Assembly: GCF_001523745.2 (NCBI RefSeq)
Contig: NZ_CP013387.1
Span: 558,001-622,000, forward strand
From: Burkholderia mayonis
Lineage (GTDB): Bacteria; Pseudomonadota; Gammaproteobacteria; Burkholderiales; Burkholderiaceae
Length of the DNA stretch: 64,000 nt
Reading direction: 5' to 3'
Each line of letters starts with the position of its first letter. The stretch's first letter is position 1. Below are positions 18,605 through 28,069 of this stretch, one piece after another. The position numbers and the translations under genes are program-made. The notes under the pieces were generated by a model that made no database searches, was not told the DNA's origin, and saw nothing but the letters and a program-made list of their open reading frames with translations.

Positions 18605-19285
18605 ATGAAACCGAACCTCCCTTCGCTGCTCACGTTCAACGGCGGTTATGTCGATACCGCGGGCTTTCTCGCGCTGCAAGGCCTGTTCACCGCGCACGTG
18701 ACGGGCAACTTCGTCACGCTCGGCGCGACGCTCGTCTCCGGAAGCACGGGCGCCATCGCGAAGCTCCTGGCGCTGCCGGTTTTCTGTATCGTCGTGCTCG
18801 CCGCGGGCGCGGCGCGCCGCTTGATGCTCCGCGCGCGCGCGCCGGCGCTGAAGATCCTGCTGGGCATGCAGTGGCTGCTGCTCGCCGTCGGCGCGGCGCT
18901 CGCGATCCGCATGGGCCCGTTCACGGACGGCGATGCGTGGCCGGCGATCGTGACCGGGATGATCCTCGTGATGGCGATGGCGATCCAGAACGCGGTCCAT
19001 CGGCTGCATTTGCCGGACGCGCTGCCCACGACGCTGATGACGGGCACCGTCACGCAACTGATGCTGCATCTGTCGAACCGTGTCGCCGGCGACGATGCAC
19101 AGCGCACGGGCGGACCGTCGCGGCTCGCGAACATGGCGTGGACCGTCGTGACGTTCGCGCTCGGATGCGGGGTGGCGGCGGGCCTCTATCTGATCGGCGG
19201 CGCGTGGGCGTTCGCGTTGCCGCCGGTGCTGATCGCGGCCGCGCTGCTCGTCGACGAAGAAAAGGCGATGGAGAAGGCGTTGTGA
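18605..19285 (+). CDS. DUF1275 (YoaK) family membrane protein
   Basis: A 226-residue integral membrane protein with about six hydrophobic segments. It has the family motif GGYVDTAGFLALQGLFTAHVTGNFVTLG near the N-terminus (residues 13-40) and a second repeat with AIQNAVHRLHLPDALPTTLMTGTVTQL (about 130-155). DUF1275 proteins are widespread inner-membrane proteins without established function. It lies 161 bp after pirin on the same strand. An in-frame GTG/ATG further upstream is possible, but ATG 18605 starts the conserved region. Confidence 0.88.
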   Translation: MKPNLPSLLTFNGGYVDTAGFLALQGLFTAHVTGNFVTLGATLVSGSTGAIAKLLALPVFCIVVLAAGAARRLMLRARAPALKILLGMQWLLLAVGAALAIRMGPFTDGDAWPAIVTGMILVMAMAIQNAVHRLHLPDALPTTLMTGTVTQLMLHLSNRVAGDDAQRTGGPSRLANMAWTVVTFALGCGVAAGLYLIGGAWAFALPPVLIAAALLVDEEKAMEKAL

Positions 19286-19288
19286 GCG

Positions 19289-19309
19289 GCGGCGCGCATG
19301 CCGCGCCGC
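19289..19309. terminator. Hairpin between convergent genes
   Basis: GCGGCGCG (19289-19296) and CGCGCCGC (19302-19309) form an 8-bp perfect stem with a 5-nt loop. It lies between the stop codons of the DUF1275 gene and the convergent flavoprotein gene, so it could end transcription in both directions. No T-tract. Confidence 0.4.
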
Positions 19310-19314
19310 ACGGA

Positions 19315-20400
19315 TCAAGCGGGATAGGCGCGGATGAAGCGGCGAATCGCATCGACGACGACCGCGCCGTCCGACATGTTCTCGACGGCCGAGCGCCGCG
19401 GTCCCGCGCGCACTTCGCCGATCGCGAACACGCCGGGCTGCGAGCTTTCGAACGCGGCGGCGAGGGTCATGCCGGACGCCGCGCGTCCGGTGCGGACGAA
19501 TCCGCTGTCGTCGACGTCGACTGCGCCGCAGAGCCATTCAGTGTTCGCGCGAAGCACGACGCGCGCGAGCCGCGGGCTGTACTCCGGGCGCAGCGACGAC
19601 GCGATCACGACGGCGTTTGCATGAATGCGTTCGCCGTCTCGGGCGACGAGGCCGAACGGGTAGGCATTGCAGTCGAGGCGAACGGTGTGGTTGCGGATCG
19701 TCAGATGAGGACCGAATTGCCAGCGCGCCGCCGCGTCGGGCGCCGCGAATTCGTCGTCGATCCCGAACGGCAGCCGGCCTTCGACGACGACGGTGTTCAG
19801 GCGCAGCGATGCGGCGTGCGCGGCGGCGATCATGCCGGCCGGGCCGCCGCCGACGATCGCCACGTCGAATTCATGCTCGTCGTCGCGATGGCGGGCGGAC
19901 GACGTGCGTCGCGCGGGCGAAGGAAGCGGAAGATCGACGGCGAGCAGGCAGATGCGGCGAAGCAGGAAGAGGCGGACGAGGATGTCGCGTAGATCCGGCT
20001 CCCGCTGCATCAGATGCTTGAGCGTCGCGCGATGGATCCGCACGAGCCGGCATGCGGACGATGCGATCACCGTGACCTCGCATGCGACGTCATTGAGCAG
20101 ATCGAGCTCGCCGGTGAAGGTGCCGGGCCCGTGATCGACGCCGGACGGAATCGGCAGGTGCGCGCGCGACGCGCATCGGGTCGCGCCTTCGAGCACGATG
20201 TACAGGTAATCGCTGCGCGTTCCGCTGATGCACAGCGCCGCGCCGCCGTCGACGTCGACGATCGAACCATACCGGGACGCGCGTTCGACCAGGTCTTGCG
20301 ACAGCCTGTACGCGGCGAAGTCATCGGTATGCTTCAGATGCCCCAGTAGATTTCGGAGGTGATTCATCAATGAGTGCGCGTTGCCAGGAGGGGGATGCAT
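19315..20400 (-). CDS. cNMP-binding domain fused to a reduced flavoprotein domain
   Basis: About 361 residues from ATG 20400; a second ATG at 20367 gives 350 residues, and neither has a strong SD. Residues about 35-140 form a cyclic-nucleotide-binding beta-roll (SDYLYIVLEGATR ... GPGTFTGELDLLNDVACEVTVIA). Then FDVAIVGGGPAGMIAAAHAAS gives an FAD dinucleotide fold, and the C-terminus FAIGEVRAGPRRSAVENMSDGAVVV is that of thioredoxin-reductase-like flavoproteins. In the usual fused proteins (about 550 residues) an NADPH-binding domain and an active-site Cys pair lie between these. Here both are absent: only about 110 residues link the two FAD halves. It may be a degenerate gene or a non-redox cNMP/FAD sensor. 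The frame is intact. Confidence 0.75.
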   Translation of the reverse strand: MHPPPGNAHSLMNHLRNLLGHLKHTDDFAAYRLSQDLVERASRYGSIVDVDGGAALCISGTRSDYLYIVLEGATRCASRAHLPIPSGVDHGPGTFTGELDLLNDVACEVTVIASSACRLVRIHRATLKHLMQREPDLRDILVRLFLLRRICLLAVDLPLPSPARRTSSARHRDDEHEFDVAIVGGGPAGMIAAAHAASLRLNTVVVEGRLPFGIDDEFAAPDAAARWQFGPHLTIRNHTVRLDCNAYPFGLVARDGERIHANAVVIASSLRPEYSPRLARVVLRANTEWLCGAVDVDDSGFVRTGRAASGMTLAAAFESSQPGVFAIGEVRAGPRRSAVENMSDGAVVVDAIRRFIRAYPA

Positions 20401-20656
20401 CAGGGGCGCTCGCGTGAGCGTCGCGCCAATCTGGCGTCTGCGTGTCCGACGGATTTTCGAGTATAAGTTGCGGAGCGTGTCCTCTGGCGGTTGCCGGCGC
20501 GAGGCGGCGATGCGAAGTGCGAAGATGATGCGCGTTTGACGTGCGAATGACAACTGGCGAAAGTTGAACGTCGTCGACGTTTTTGTAAAAAAGACACCTT
20601 TGTTCTATCGACGGATGCAATCGGCCACTATCCTTGACCCGACTGAAGGAATAGCC

Positions 20657-21610
20657 ATGGGGCGATCTGCCGACACCGAAGCAAGCACACCTGCCGAGCC
20701 TGAGATGAACTGCATCGATCTTGCCCCCATTGGCCTGCACGACGCGTTTCGCGGCGCGACGATGCAGACGATCGACGTCCGCGTCGACGGCCATGCGCCC
20801 GTCGCGCTGACGCGCGTGCGCCATCCGGAGCCCGGCTTCGGCGTCGTCGAGTTCATGCCGCCCGTCGATAGCTGCCTGATCGGCATGTCGCTGATGTCGC
20901 CGTCGACGCGCCCGCAACGCGCGTCATCGGGCCTCGACGACGCGCCGTGTCGCGATACGCGCATCGCCTTGCGAATCCGGCAGGATGACGAACCGTTTCG
21001 AGCCGACCTGCATCAGCCGTTCGACATGCTCTTCCATGCGTTGCCACACCGAACGCTGGCCGAGCTGGCCGCCGAAATGCGGATGGGCGGCGTTCGCGAG
21101 CTGGCTTGTCCGGACGACAGCCAAGATGCGGTGCTGCAGTGCCTCGTCGACGTGCTGCTGAGCGCGTCGGCGGCGAATTCGCCACCCAGCCCGCTGCTCG
21201 CTGGCCATGTCGCGCGCGCGATGCAGATCCACGTCGTCCAGAAATACGGTGTGGTCGCGCCGAACGTGTCCGCGAAGGGCGGGTTGGCCGGCTGGCAACT
21301 GGAGCGGGCGAAGGCGATCCTCACCGAGAACGTCGCCGGCGAAGTGCCGATTTCGCAGGTCGCGTCCGCATGCGGCCTGTCGCGCAGCTACTTCATCAAG
21401 GCGTTCCGGCAAACGGTCGGCACGACGCCGCATCGATGGCTGCTCGAGCACAAGATCGAACGCGTCAAGCGCAGCCTGCTGTCGAAGTCCGAGCCGATCG
21501 CCGACATCGCGCATCAGTGCGGCTTCTCGGATCAGGCGCATCTGACGCGCGTCTTCACCAGCATGATCGGCACGCCGCCCGCCGCGTGGCGGCGCATGAA
21601 CCGGAAATAG
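20657..21610 (+). CDS. AraC-family transcriptional regulator
   Basis: A 317-residue regulator; ATG 20657 follows GAAGGA. The C-terminal double helix-turn-helix (about 215-315) has ISQVASACGLSRSYFIKAFRQTVGTTPHRWL and IADIAHQCGFSDQAHLTRVFTSMIGTPPAAWRR, both complete. The N-terminal 200 residues are not a recognisable cupin and presumably bind an effector. Upstream, the gene diverges from the cNMP-flavoprotein gene. Downstream it converges on a second AraC gene with similar C-terminus. Confidence 0.9.
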   Translation: MGRSADTEASTPAEPEMNCIDLAPIGLHDAFRGATMQTIDVRVDGHAPVALTRVRHPEPGFGVVEFMPPVDSCLIGMSLMSPSTRPQRASSGLDDAPCRDTRIALRIRQDDEPFRADLHQPFDMLFHALPHRTLAELAAEMRMGGVRELACPDDSQDAVLQCLVDVLLSASAANSPPSPLLAGHVARAMQIHVVQKYGVVAPNVSAKGGLAGWQLERAKAILTENVAGEVPISQVASACGLSRSYFIKAFRQTVGTTPHRWLLEHKIERVKRSLLSKSEPIADIAHQCGFSDQAHLTRVFTSMIGTPPAAWRRMNRK

Positions 21611-21661
21611 ACGAAGCCTTTCGTCGCGGCCGAGCCGAAAGCGCGCGTCGCGCGCGCCGGA

Positions 21662-22564
21662 TCAGGCGCGTGCGCGCCGTCGCCATCCGCCGGGCGGCAA
21701 GCCGACGACCTTCGTGAACGTCTGCGTGAAATGGCTCTGGCTCGAGAACCCGCAATGCTCGGCGATGCGCGCGAGCGTCCAGTCGCCGTGCGCGAGCAGG
21801 TGCTTCGCGGTATCGATGCGCTGCTCGATGAGCCACTGATGCGGCGTCTTGCCTGTCGTCGCGCTGAACGCCTTGATGAAGTAGCTGCGCGACACGCGGC
21901 ATGCATTCGCGATTTCGTCGATCGACATCGCGCCCGTCGTCAGCATCTCCTTCGCACGCATCTCGAGCTGCGCGGACAGGCGTTGCCGCTGCTTCGGCTC
22001 GTCGCACGGCACGCCGCCGTAGGCGTGCATCGCGTGCGTGCCGATCGCCATGCCCAATTGGTCGAGGAGCATCGCATCGGCCGCGTCGCTCGATTGCAGC
22101 GCCAGCGCCAGTGCGCGTCCGAGCTGGCCGAGCAGGCGGTCGTCGTGCGCGACCGTCGGCGCGATGCCGTCGAGGCCCGCGCGGCGGCTGCCGTCGGCGA
22201 GGCCGTCGAGGAACATCGGCGACAGCTCGATCAGCATGAAGTTGAAATTGGACACCATGTCCGCGCGATAGTCTTCGGAGAAGTCGCGCGCGTAGATCGA
22301 ATCGACCCGGAAATCGTGCGTTGCCGAACGGCTGCCGCGGATGATCTTTCGGCGATGTCCGTCGGACAACGAAATGCCGATCAGGATGCCGCGTCCGGAG
22401 GCCGGCGTCGAGACCTGCTCGAGGCGCAAGCCGGTCGTGTGCTTGCGGTAGAAACCGAACAGCGCCGTCTGACGCTCGATGTTCGTCAGAAAGCCGCTCG
22501 ACGTGCAGCCCAGCGAGTCTTTCGCGGTCGTTTGCGGCGGCGAATGGCGTGCAAGCGGACTCAT
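21662..22564 (-). CDS. AraC-family transcriptional regulator
   Basis: A 300-residue regulator from ATG 22564; the frame extends upstream but without conserved sequence. The DNA-binding domain at the C-terminus (about 200-298) contains IDEIANACRVSRSYFIKAFSATTGKTPHQWL and LARIAEHCGFSSQSHFTQTFTKVVGLPPGGWRR. It is convergent with, and clearly related to, the AraC regulator ending 51 bp away. The N-terminal sensor differs between the two. Target genes are not evident. Confidence 0.88.
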   Translation of the reverse strand: MSPLARHSPPQTTAKDSLGCTSSGFLTNIERQTALFGFYRKHTTGLRLEQVSTPASGRGILIGISLSDGHRRKIIRGSRSATHDFRVDSIYARDFSEDYRADMVSNFNFMLIELSPMFLDGLADGSRRAGLDGIAPTVAHDDRLLGQLGRALALALQSSDAADAMLLDQLGMAIGTHAMHAYGGVPCDEPKQRQRLSAQLEMRAKEMLTTGAMSIDEIANACRVSRSYFIKAFSATTGKTPHQWLIEQRIDTAKHLLAHGDWTLARIAEHCGFSSQSHFTQTFTKVVGLPPGGWRRRARA

Positions 22565-23090
22565 GGAGCGATTTCCACAGCAGTGAGCGGTGCATGTCGC
22601 GAGCGGCTGTTCGCATCCGGTGTGCAATGGCGTATTGCATCGGTGCCGGCCGGTCGGCGGGGGGCGTATTGCGAATTCCGCACCGTGCCCGTTTGCGGTG
22701 CGCAAGCGTCGTGCGAACGCGCGGGCTGCGCGGCGTATCGGCACGACAGGCGATCGGCGGTGGCGGTCGAACGCGCGATGCGGCCGATCGCCGATGCCGG
22801 CTGCGATCCGGCGGGCGAGGCTGCGTCGCGTCGCGGAATCTTACCGGTTGTTACGGGCGGATTGTACGTGCAACGGTTCCAGTCTGCCAGGCGGGCGATG
22901 GGGGGCGATGCGCTGTGTCGGATATGACGCGCCGCGCGTGTTCGCCGCCCGCCCGGATGTCGATGCGGCCAGCCCGCTGCGCGCGCCGCCGCCGAGCGGC
23001 CGGGCCATCGCGGAATGCGCGCCTGTCCGATCCGTTCCATTTGCATGTGGCCGTGCGATCGGGGCCGGCGACGTGTGTGCGCGAATCGCT
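22565..23090. other. Intergenic gap
   Basis: 526 bp between the AraC start and the MFS stop. Codon pattern is not gene-like in any frame and I see no repeat, RNA or clear promoter, except that the AraC promoter must lie near 22565-22700. Confidence 0.4.
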
Positions 23091-24293
23091 TCATTGTTCC
23101 GACCGCGACTTCACGATGAAACGTGCGAGCGCCGCGAGCGGAAAGAGCGCGCCGACGATCGCGATCCAGGTCCAGCCGCCGTGCTCGTAAAGAACGCTCG
23201 CGAGCGCCGAGCCGATCGCGCCGCCGACGAAGATGCTCGTCATGTAGATCGAGTTCAGGCGATTGCGGCTGTGCGCGTCGAGCGCGTAGATCTCCCGCTG
23301 GCCGAGCACCATGTTCATCTGCACCGCGAAGTCGAGCAGAATTCCGGTCGCGACGAGCCCCGCCACGCCGGCGCCGGGAACGAGCAGGGCCGGCACGAAG
23401 CTCGCCGCCGCGAGCACGAGCGCGACGATGGTCGCGCGCTCGGCGTGGCCGGCGTCGGCGAGGCGGCCGGCGATCGGAGCGGACGTCGCGCCCATCGCGC
23501 CGACCAGCGAGAACAGCGCAATCGCCGATTGCGACAGATGGTAGTGATTCATCAGCTCGACCGGCACGGCCGTCCAGAACAGGCTGAACGAGCCGAACAT
23601 CAAGCCCTGGTAGAGCGACCGCTCGCGCAGCACGGGCTGCGTCGCGACGAGCCTTTCGAGCGAGCGGATCAGTTGCGCGTACGTTGCCTTGTGCTCGGGC
23701 CGGCGGCTCGGGATCGTCAGCATCAGCAGCGCGGTCACGATCGCCATCGTGATCGCGCCGAACGCGAACACGGCGCGCCAGCCGAAATGATCGGCGACGA
23801 AGCTCGCGACGGGACGCGACAGCAGGATGCCGAGCAAGAGCCCGCTCATGATCGTGCCGACGACGCGTCCGCGCGATTCGCTCGGCGCGAGATGCGCGGC
23901 GAGCGGGATCAGCAGCTGAACCGCGACCGAGCTGAAGCCGACGATCAGCGACACGGCGAGGAACACGCCCGGCTCGCGGACGCTGGCGGCGAGCGCGAGG
24001 CTCGCGATCGACATCAGCGCGGTGACGATCATCAGCTTCTTGTTCTCGACCAGATCGCCGAGCGGCACCAGAAAGAACAGGCCGGCCGCATAGCCGATCT
24101 GCGTGAGCGACACGATGAGGCTCGCCATGCCGGTGGACATGTGAAGATCCGGCGCGATCAGCGCGATGATCGGTTGCGCGTAATAGAGATTGGCGACGAT
24201 CGCGCCGCAACTGAAGGCGAACAGCAGGATCAGGCTGCGCGCCATCTGCGGCATGGCTCCGGCGGTGGCCGGAGAGGCAAGGTTGGTGTTCAT
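23091..24293 (-). CDS. MFS transporter (sugar/drug efflux type)
   Basis: A 400-residue protein with twelve predicted membrane helices. The N-terminal half begins MARSLILLFAFSCGAIVANLYYAQPII, as in the YgaY/YnfM-type efflux MFS group, and has the loop motif GDLVENKK after helix 2. ATG 24293 is followed by a short leader of small residues. It is transcribed divergently from the old-yellow-enzyme reductase gene, 402 bp apart, with which it may form a detoxification pair. The exported compound is unknown. Confidence 0.88.
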   Translation of the reverse strand: MNTNLASPATAGAMPQMARSLILLFAFSCGAIVANLYYAQPIIALIAPDLHMSTGMASLIVSLTQIGYAAGLFFLVPLGDLVENKKLMIVTALMSIASLALAASVREPGVFLAVSLIVGFSSVAVQLLIPLAAHLAPSESRGRVVGTIMSGLLLGILLSRPVASFVADHFGWRAVFAFGAITMAIVTALLMLTIPSRRPEHKATYAQLIRSLERLVATQPVLRERSLYQGLMFGSFSLFWTAVPVELMNHYHLSQSAIALFSLVGAMGATSAPIAGRLADAGHAERATIVALVLAAASFVPALLVPGAGVAGLVATGILLDFAVQMNMVLGQREIYALDAHSRNRLNSIYMTSIFVGGAIGSALASVLYEHGGWTWIAIVGALFPLAALARFIVKSRSEQ

Positions 24294-24695
24294 GGTGTGC
24301 TCGCTGGTGAATGAAACGGGTTGGGCGCGACCGCCGTGCCGGACGACGAATCGGGCGGCAGGCGGCGCCGGGCGACTTGGCATCGGCGAAGGCGGGGCAT
24401 GCTTGCCTGCATTCGTCGTTGCGTGGTCGAGTGGGACTGAGCTTATTCGGCGCGACCGGAATCGAGAATCGCGCGCGGCGGCAATCCGGCGTTGCGCCGC
24501 GCGCAACGCGCGCGCCGGCGCCGCCATGGCGGGCGCGCCGCCGTGCGTATCCGGTGCATGCCGTCTTTGCCGCAGACGCAACGCCGGATTGCAGCGGCGC
24601 CGCATTCCCGCGGCATGTCGCGGCCCCTATGCTTCGGTCAGGCCGCGCGCCATTCGGGCGACGTGTGCAACGTGAAAACACACCGGAGAAGAGTC
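24294..24695. other. Divergent promoter region (MFS / ene-reductase)
   Basis: 402 bp between two divergent genes. It includes GC-palindromic sequence around 24495-24525 (GCCGCGCGCAACGCGCGCG) but no recognisable operator of a known family. Confidence 0.4.
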
Positions 24696-25808
24696 ATGCA
24701 CGACCATCTTTTCGAGCCGATCAAGGTCGGCACCCGCGTGCTGCCGCATCGCATCGCAATGGCGCCGCTCACCCGCTCGCGGGCCGGGCAGCCGGGCAAC
24801 GTGCCGACGCCGATGAACGCCGAGTATTACCGCCAGCGTGCGAGCGCCGCGCTGATCATCACGGAGGCGACGCAGATTTCCCAGCAGGGGCAGGGCTACG
24901 CATGGACGCCCGGCATCCACACCGACGCGCAGATCGATGGCTGGCGCGCGGTGAGCCGCGCGGTTCATGCGAGCGGCGGCACGATCTTCCTGCAGTTGTG
25001 GCATGTCGGGCGCGTATCGCATCCCGTGTTTCAGCCTGACGGCGTGCCGCCCGTCGCGCCGAGCGCGATCGCGGCGTCCGGAAAGACATTCATCGTCGAT
25101 GCGGACGGCGCGGGCGCATGGGCCGACGTGCCCGTGCCGCGCGAGCTGACGGTCGCGGAGATCGAGGCGATCGTCGACGATTTCCGGCGGGCGGCGCGCA
25201 ATGCGATCGCCGCGGGCATGGACGGCGTCGAGATTCATGCGGGCAATGGCTATCTGATCGACCAGTTCATCAATTCGAACAGCAATCGCAGAACCGATGT
25301 GTACGGCGGCAGCGCCGAGCGTCGCGCGCGCTTCCTGCTGGAGATCGTCGCGGCGGTGTCGGACGAAATCGGCGCGGAACGCGTCGCGGTGCGCTTGACG
25401 CCGATGGGGCGATTCATGGGCATGGGCGACGACACGCCCGAGCAGACGTTCGGCTACATCGCGCGGCGCCTGAACGACTGGCCGCTCGCCTATTTGCATC
25501 TGGTCGAGCCGGCGGTGGTCGGCACGACGAAAGAGGAGCAGGTCGATCCGCGCTGGGATGCGCTGATCCTCGCGCTGCGGCGCGCGTATCGCGGCGTGCT
25601 GATGCTCGCGGGCGGCTACGACGCGGCGAGCGCCGAGCAGGCGATCGCGACCGGGCGCGCCGATCTGATCGCATTCGGCCGCGCATTCATCGCGAATCCG
25701 GATCTGCCGGCGCGGCTGCGCGGCGCGCATGCGTTGAATGCGCCGGATCCGCAGACGTTCTTCGGCGGGGCCGAAGCCGGCTACGTCGATTATCCGAGTC
25801 TTGCCTGA
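24696..25808 (+). CDS. NADH:flavin oxidoreductase, old-yellow-enzyme family ene-reductase
   Basis: A 370-residue FMN-dependent TIM-barrel protein, ATG 24696 after GGAGAAGAG. It begins LFEPIKVGTRVLPHRIAMAPLTRSRA, the N-terminal OYE signature. QLWHVGRVSHP (about residues 101-111) and GVEIHAGNGYLIDQFI carry the FMN- and substrate-binding residues; the His-Asn pair (H-A-G-N) that binds the phenolic or carbonyl oxygen is present. SNRRTDVYGGS and the phosphate-binding GRAFIANPDLP complete the fold. It would reduce activated C=C bonds or nitro/nitrate esters using NAD(P)H (NemA/XenB-like). Divergent from an MFS exporter. Confidence 0.93.
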   Translation: MHDHLFEPIKVGTRVLPHRIAMAPLTRSRAGQPGNVPTPMNAEYYRQRASAALIITEATQISQQGQGYAWTPGIHTDAQIDGWRAVSRAVHASGGTIFLQLWHVGRVSHPVFQPDGVPPVAPSAIAASGKTFIVDADGAGAWADVPVPRELTVAEIEAIVDDFRRAARNAIAAGMDGVEIHAGNGYLIDQFINSNSNRRTDVYGGSAERRARFLLEIVAAVSDEIGAERVAVRLTPMGRFMGMGDDTPEQTFGYIARRLNDWPLAYLHLVEPAVVGTTKEEQVDPRWDALILALRRAYRGVLMLAGGYDAASAEQAIATGRADLIAFGRAFIANPDLPARLRGAHALNAPDPQTFFGGAEAGYVDYPSLA

Positions 25809-26122
25809 TCATGGCTGTGCGGCGCCGTTCGCCGGCGCTGCGGGACGCGCCCCGTCTCGATGGCGGCGGCGCGTCGTCGCATGCCGAATCGAGTTGAAAC
25901 GAAATGCGTCGAGGCGATTGCTTCGGCGCTTCGTCGGACGAACCCGGCTCACCACTGAACGGACGGCCGCGCGCCGCGCGTGACGACGCCGCGAAATGCA
26001 TGCGTCGCGGCGGCGGCGCGTCCATCGATGCGTGTCGCCATCGTGACGGACGCCGATTCCGCGCGGGCGATGCCCGGTACGCGGGGTCCGCGATCGCGGT
26101 CTTCGACGCCGCGCGGCTCGCG
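25809..26122. other. Gap between convergent genes
   Basis: 314 bp separating the stops of the ene-reductase and flavin monooxygenase genes. GC-rich, no gene-like frame, no clear terminator seen. Confidence 0.4.
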
Positions 26123-27280
26123 TCACGCCGCGTGCGCGGCGTCGAAGACGCCCGTGATCCGCTTGCCGAGCGCGATGCCCCAGTCGGTCAACTGCACGCC
26201 GTATTGCCATTGCGTCGATTGCCAGGCGGCGAGCGCGCGATCGACGTCGCCGCCGGACGCATCGATCGCGCGTGCGAGCGACACCGTGTTCGTCGCCGCT
26301 TTCGCCGTGCCTGCGCCCGTGTGCGGCCGCGCGACGAACGCCGCGTCGCCGAGCAGCACAGCGCGGCCGAACACCATGCGCGGCGTCCGGTAGTCCTGGA
26401 TGATCTGCATGAACGGCGCGTCGGTTGCCGCGACCAGCGCCGCGAGCGCGGGCGCGAGTTGCATGCCGGCGTCGTCGAGCAGGCCGCGGCGCTGCGCGTC
26501 GCTCATCGCGCCGGGCGGGATCGAGTGCGTGCGGACGATGCCGTGCCGATCGGTGAGGGCGGCGCGCAGCGCGTCGCCCGCGGGCAGCCGGCGATACCAC
26601 ACCCAGTTCCAGCGCCGTTCGCCCGGCACGGTCGAGCCGTCTTCGCCGGGAATCAGATAAGCGAGCAGTTGATGCCCCGCTTCCTGCTGGAACGTGAACG
26701 CGTTCGTCAGTTGCGCGGCCGCTGCCGCGTCGAGGCGCGGCTCGGGCACGAGGCCGCGCCATGCGACGTAGCCGGCATAGGCGGGAAGGCTTCCCGGCAG
26801 CAGCAGACGGCGCGTCGTCGAATCGGGGCCGTCCGCGCCGATCAGCAGATCGGCCCGCACGTCCGCGCCGTCCGAGAAGCGCGCACGGACTTCGGCGTCT
26901 TCCCGGACGATGTCGGTCAACGCGACGCCCGAGCGGATCATCCCGGCGGGCAGACTCGCCTTGAGCGTGCCGTAGAGCATGCTCCACGCGGTCTGCGTCT
27001 GCGGCATTCGCTGGCGCTGCGCGATGTCGCCGCGGGCGTCGACAAATTGACGATATTCGCTTCGTACGCCGAGCGGTCCGGTGTAGTCGATGCCGCCGAA
27101 CCGGAACGCGTCGAGCACGTCCGGCTGCAGGACGAGCCCGCCGCCCCGGCTGTCGAGGTCGTGCGGCGAGCGTTCGAAGACGTCGACGTCCCAGCCGATC
27201 GAGCGGAGCGACGTCGCGGCGAACAGGCCGCCGAGCGACCCGCCGACGATCACCGCACGATGTTGTTGTCGGGTATTCAT
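26123..27280 (-). CDS. FAD-dependent monooxygenase (PHBH/UbiH-type)
   Basis: A 385-residue group A flavin monooxygenase. It shows the N-terminal FAD motif AVIVGGSLGGLFAATSLR (residues 9-26), the DG motif LLIGADGPDSTTRR (about 145-158) and the GD motif VLLGDAAFVARPHTGAGTAKA (about 290-310). The fold uses FAD and NAD(P)H to hydroxylate an aromatic or related substrate. Its ATG overlaps the stop of the upstream DsbA-like gene (ATGA, 27277-27280), so the two are translationally coupled. The substrate is not deducible. Confidence 0.9.
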   Translation of the reverse strand: MNTRQQHRAVIVGGSLGGLFAATSLRSIGWDVDVFERSPHDLDSRGGGLVLQPDVLDAFRFGGIDYTGPLGVRSEYRQFVDARGDIAQRQRMPQTQTAWSMLYGTLKASLPAGMIRSGVALTDIVREDAEVRARFSDGADVRADLLIGADGPDSTTRRLLLPGSLPAYAGYVAWRGLVPEPRLDAAAAAQLTNAFTFQQEAGHQLLAYLIPGEDGSTVPGERRWNWVWYRRLPAGDALRAALTDRHGIVRTHSIPPGAMSDAQRRGLLDDAGMQLAPALAALVAATDAPFMQIIQDYRTPRMVFGRAVLLGDAAFVARPHTGAGTAKAATNTVSLARAIDASGGDVDRALAAWQSTQWQYGVQLTDWGIALGKRITGVFDAAHAA

Positions 27281-27963
27281 GAGTGTGCCTCCGTGAGTTG
27301 AATCGCGTCCGGCGGCGTTTCGCGCGGCGTCGCGGCGCGCAACGCGCGCGCGAAGACGTTCGCCGGTTGCGCGCCGCTGATGCGCTCGTCGCCGATCGCG
27401 AACGCGGGCAGCAGCCGGATGCCGTCATGCAGCGCGCGGACGCGCGATTGCCTGACCGCCGCGACGCCGGCGTCCGACGCGAGATACGCGTCGACCGCGT
27501 ACGGATCGAGGCCGGTTTGCGAGGCGAGCCGCAGCAGCACGTCGCGATCGCCGATGTCGAGCCCGCGCGCGAAGTACGCGTCGAAGATCGCCGACGACAG
27601 CGCGCCTGCGCGATCGTCGTCGCCGGCCGTCGCGGCGAAGTTCAGCAGACGGTGCGCGAGCAGCGTGTTCGGCATGATCGAGATGCGGTCGAAATCGAAC
27701 GCGACGCCCGCGCGCCTGCCGGCCAGCGCGGCGTCGGCATCGGCCTGTCGCGCGCGCGTCGGGCTGCCGAGCCGGCGCACGCGGTACGCGGCGCGATCGG
27801 CGCCTTCGTTCGGCAGTGACGGATCGACTTCGAATGCGCGATACGTGACGATCACGGGCTCGCGCACGCCGCTTTCCGCGATGCCGCGCCGCAGATTGGA
27901 CTCGCCGACCGCGCACCACGGGCACGTGAAGTCGTGCGTGACCTGAATGGCGATCGAAGACAT
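27277..27963 (-). CDS. DsbA-family oxidoreductase (FrnE-like)
   Basis: A 228-residue cytoplasmic thioredoxin-fold protein. ATG 27963 follows GGAG. The active site CPWC (Cys14, Cys17, in HDFTCPWCAVGESNLRRG) and the C-terminal region with ALHDGIRLLPAFAIGDERISGAQP match FrnE/2-hydroxychromene isomerase-like DsbA proteins. No signal peptide, so it acts in the cytoplasm. Coupled to the flavin monooxygenase gene and divergent from a LysR gene 106 bp away, which probably controls both. Confidence 0.9.
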   Translation of the reverse strand: MSSIAIQVTHDFTCPWCAVGESNLRRGIAESGVREPVIVTYRAFEVDPSLPNEGADRAAYRVRRLGSPTRARQADADAALAGRRAGVAFDFDRISIMPNTLLAHRLLNFAATAGDDDRAGALSSAIFDAYFARGLDIGDRDVLLRLASQTGLDPYAVDAYLASDAGVAAVRQSRVRALHDGIRLLPAFAIGDERISGAQPANVFARALRAATPRETPPDAIQLTEAHS

Positions 27964-28069
27964 CGTCCGCTCCTTGCGATTGGCATGTGCACAGCGTAGA
28001 CGGCGCGGATAAGATGCAGAATGCCGGCAAAAAGCAAACCGGCGTTGCGCGATTCGCAATAGGAACGAT

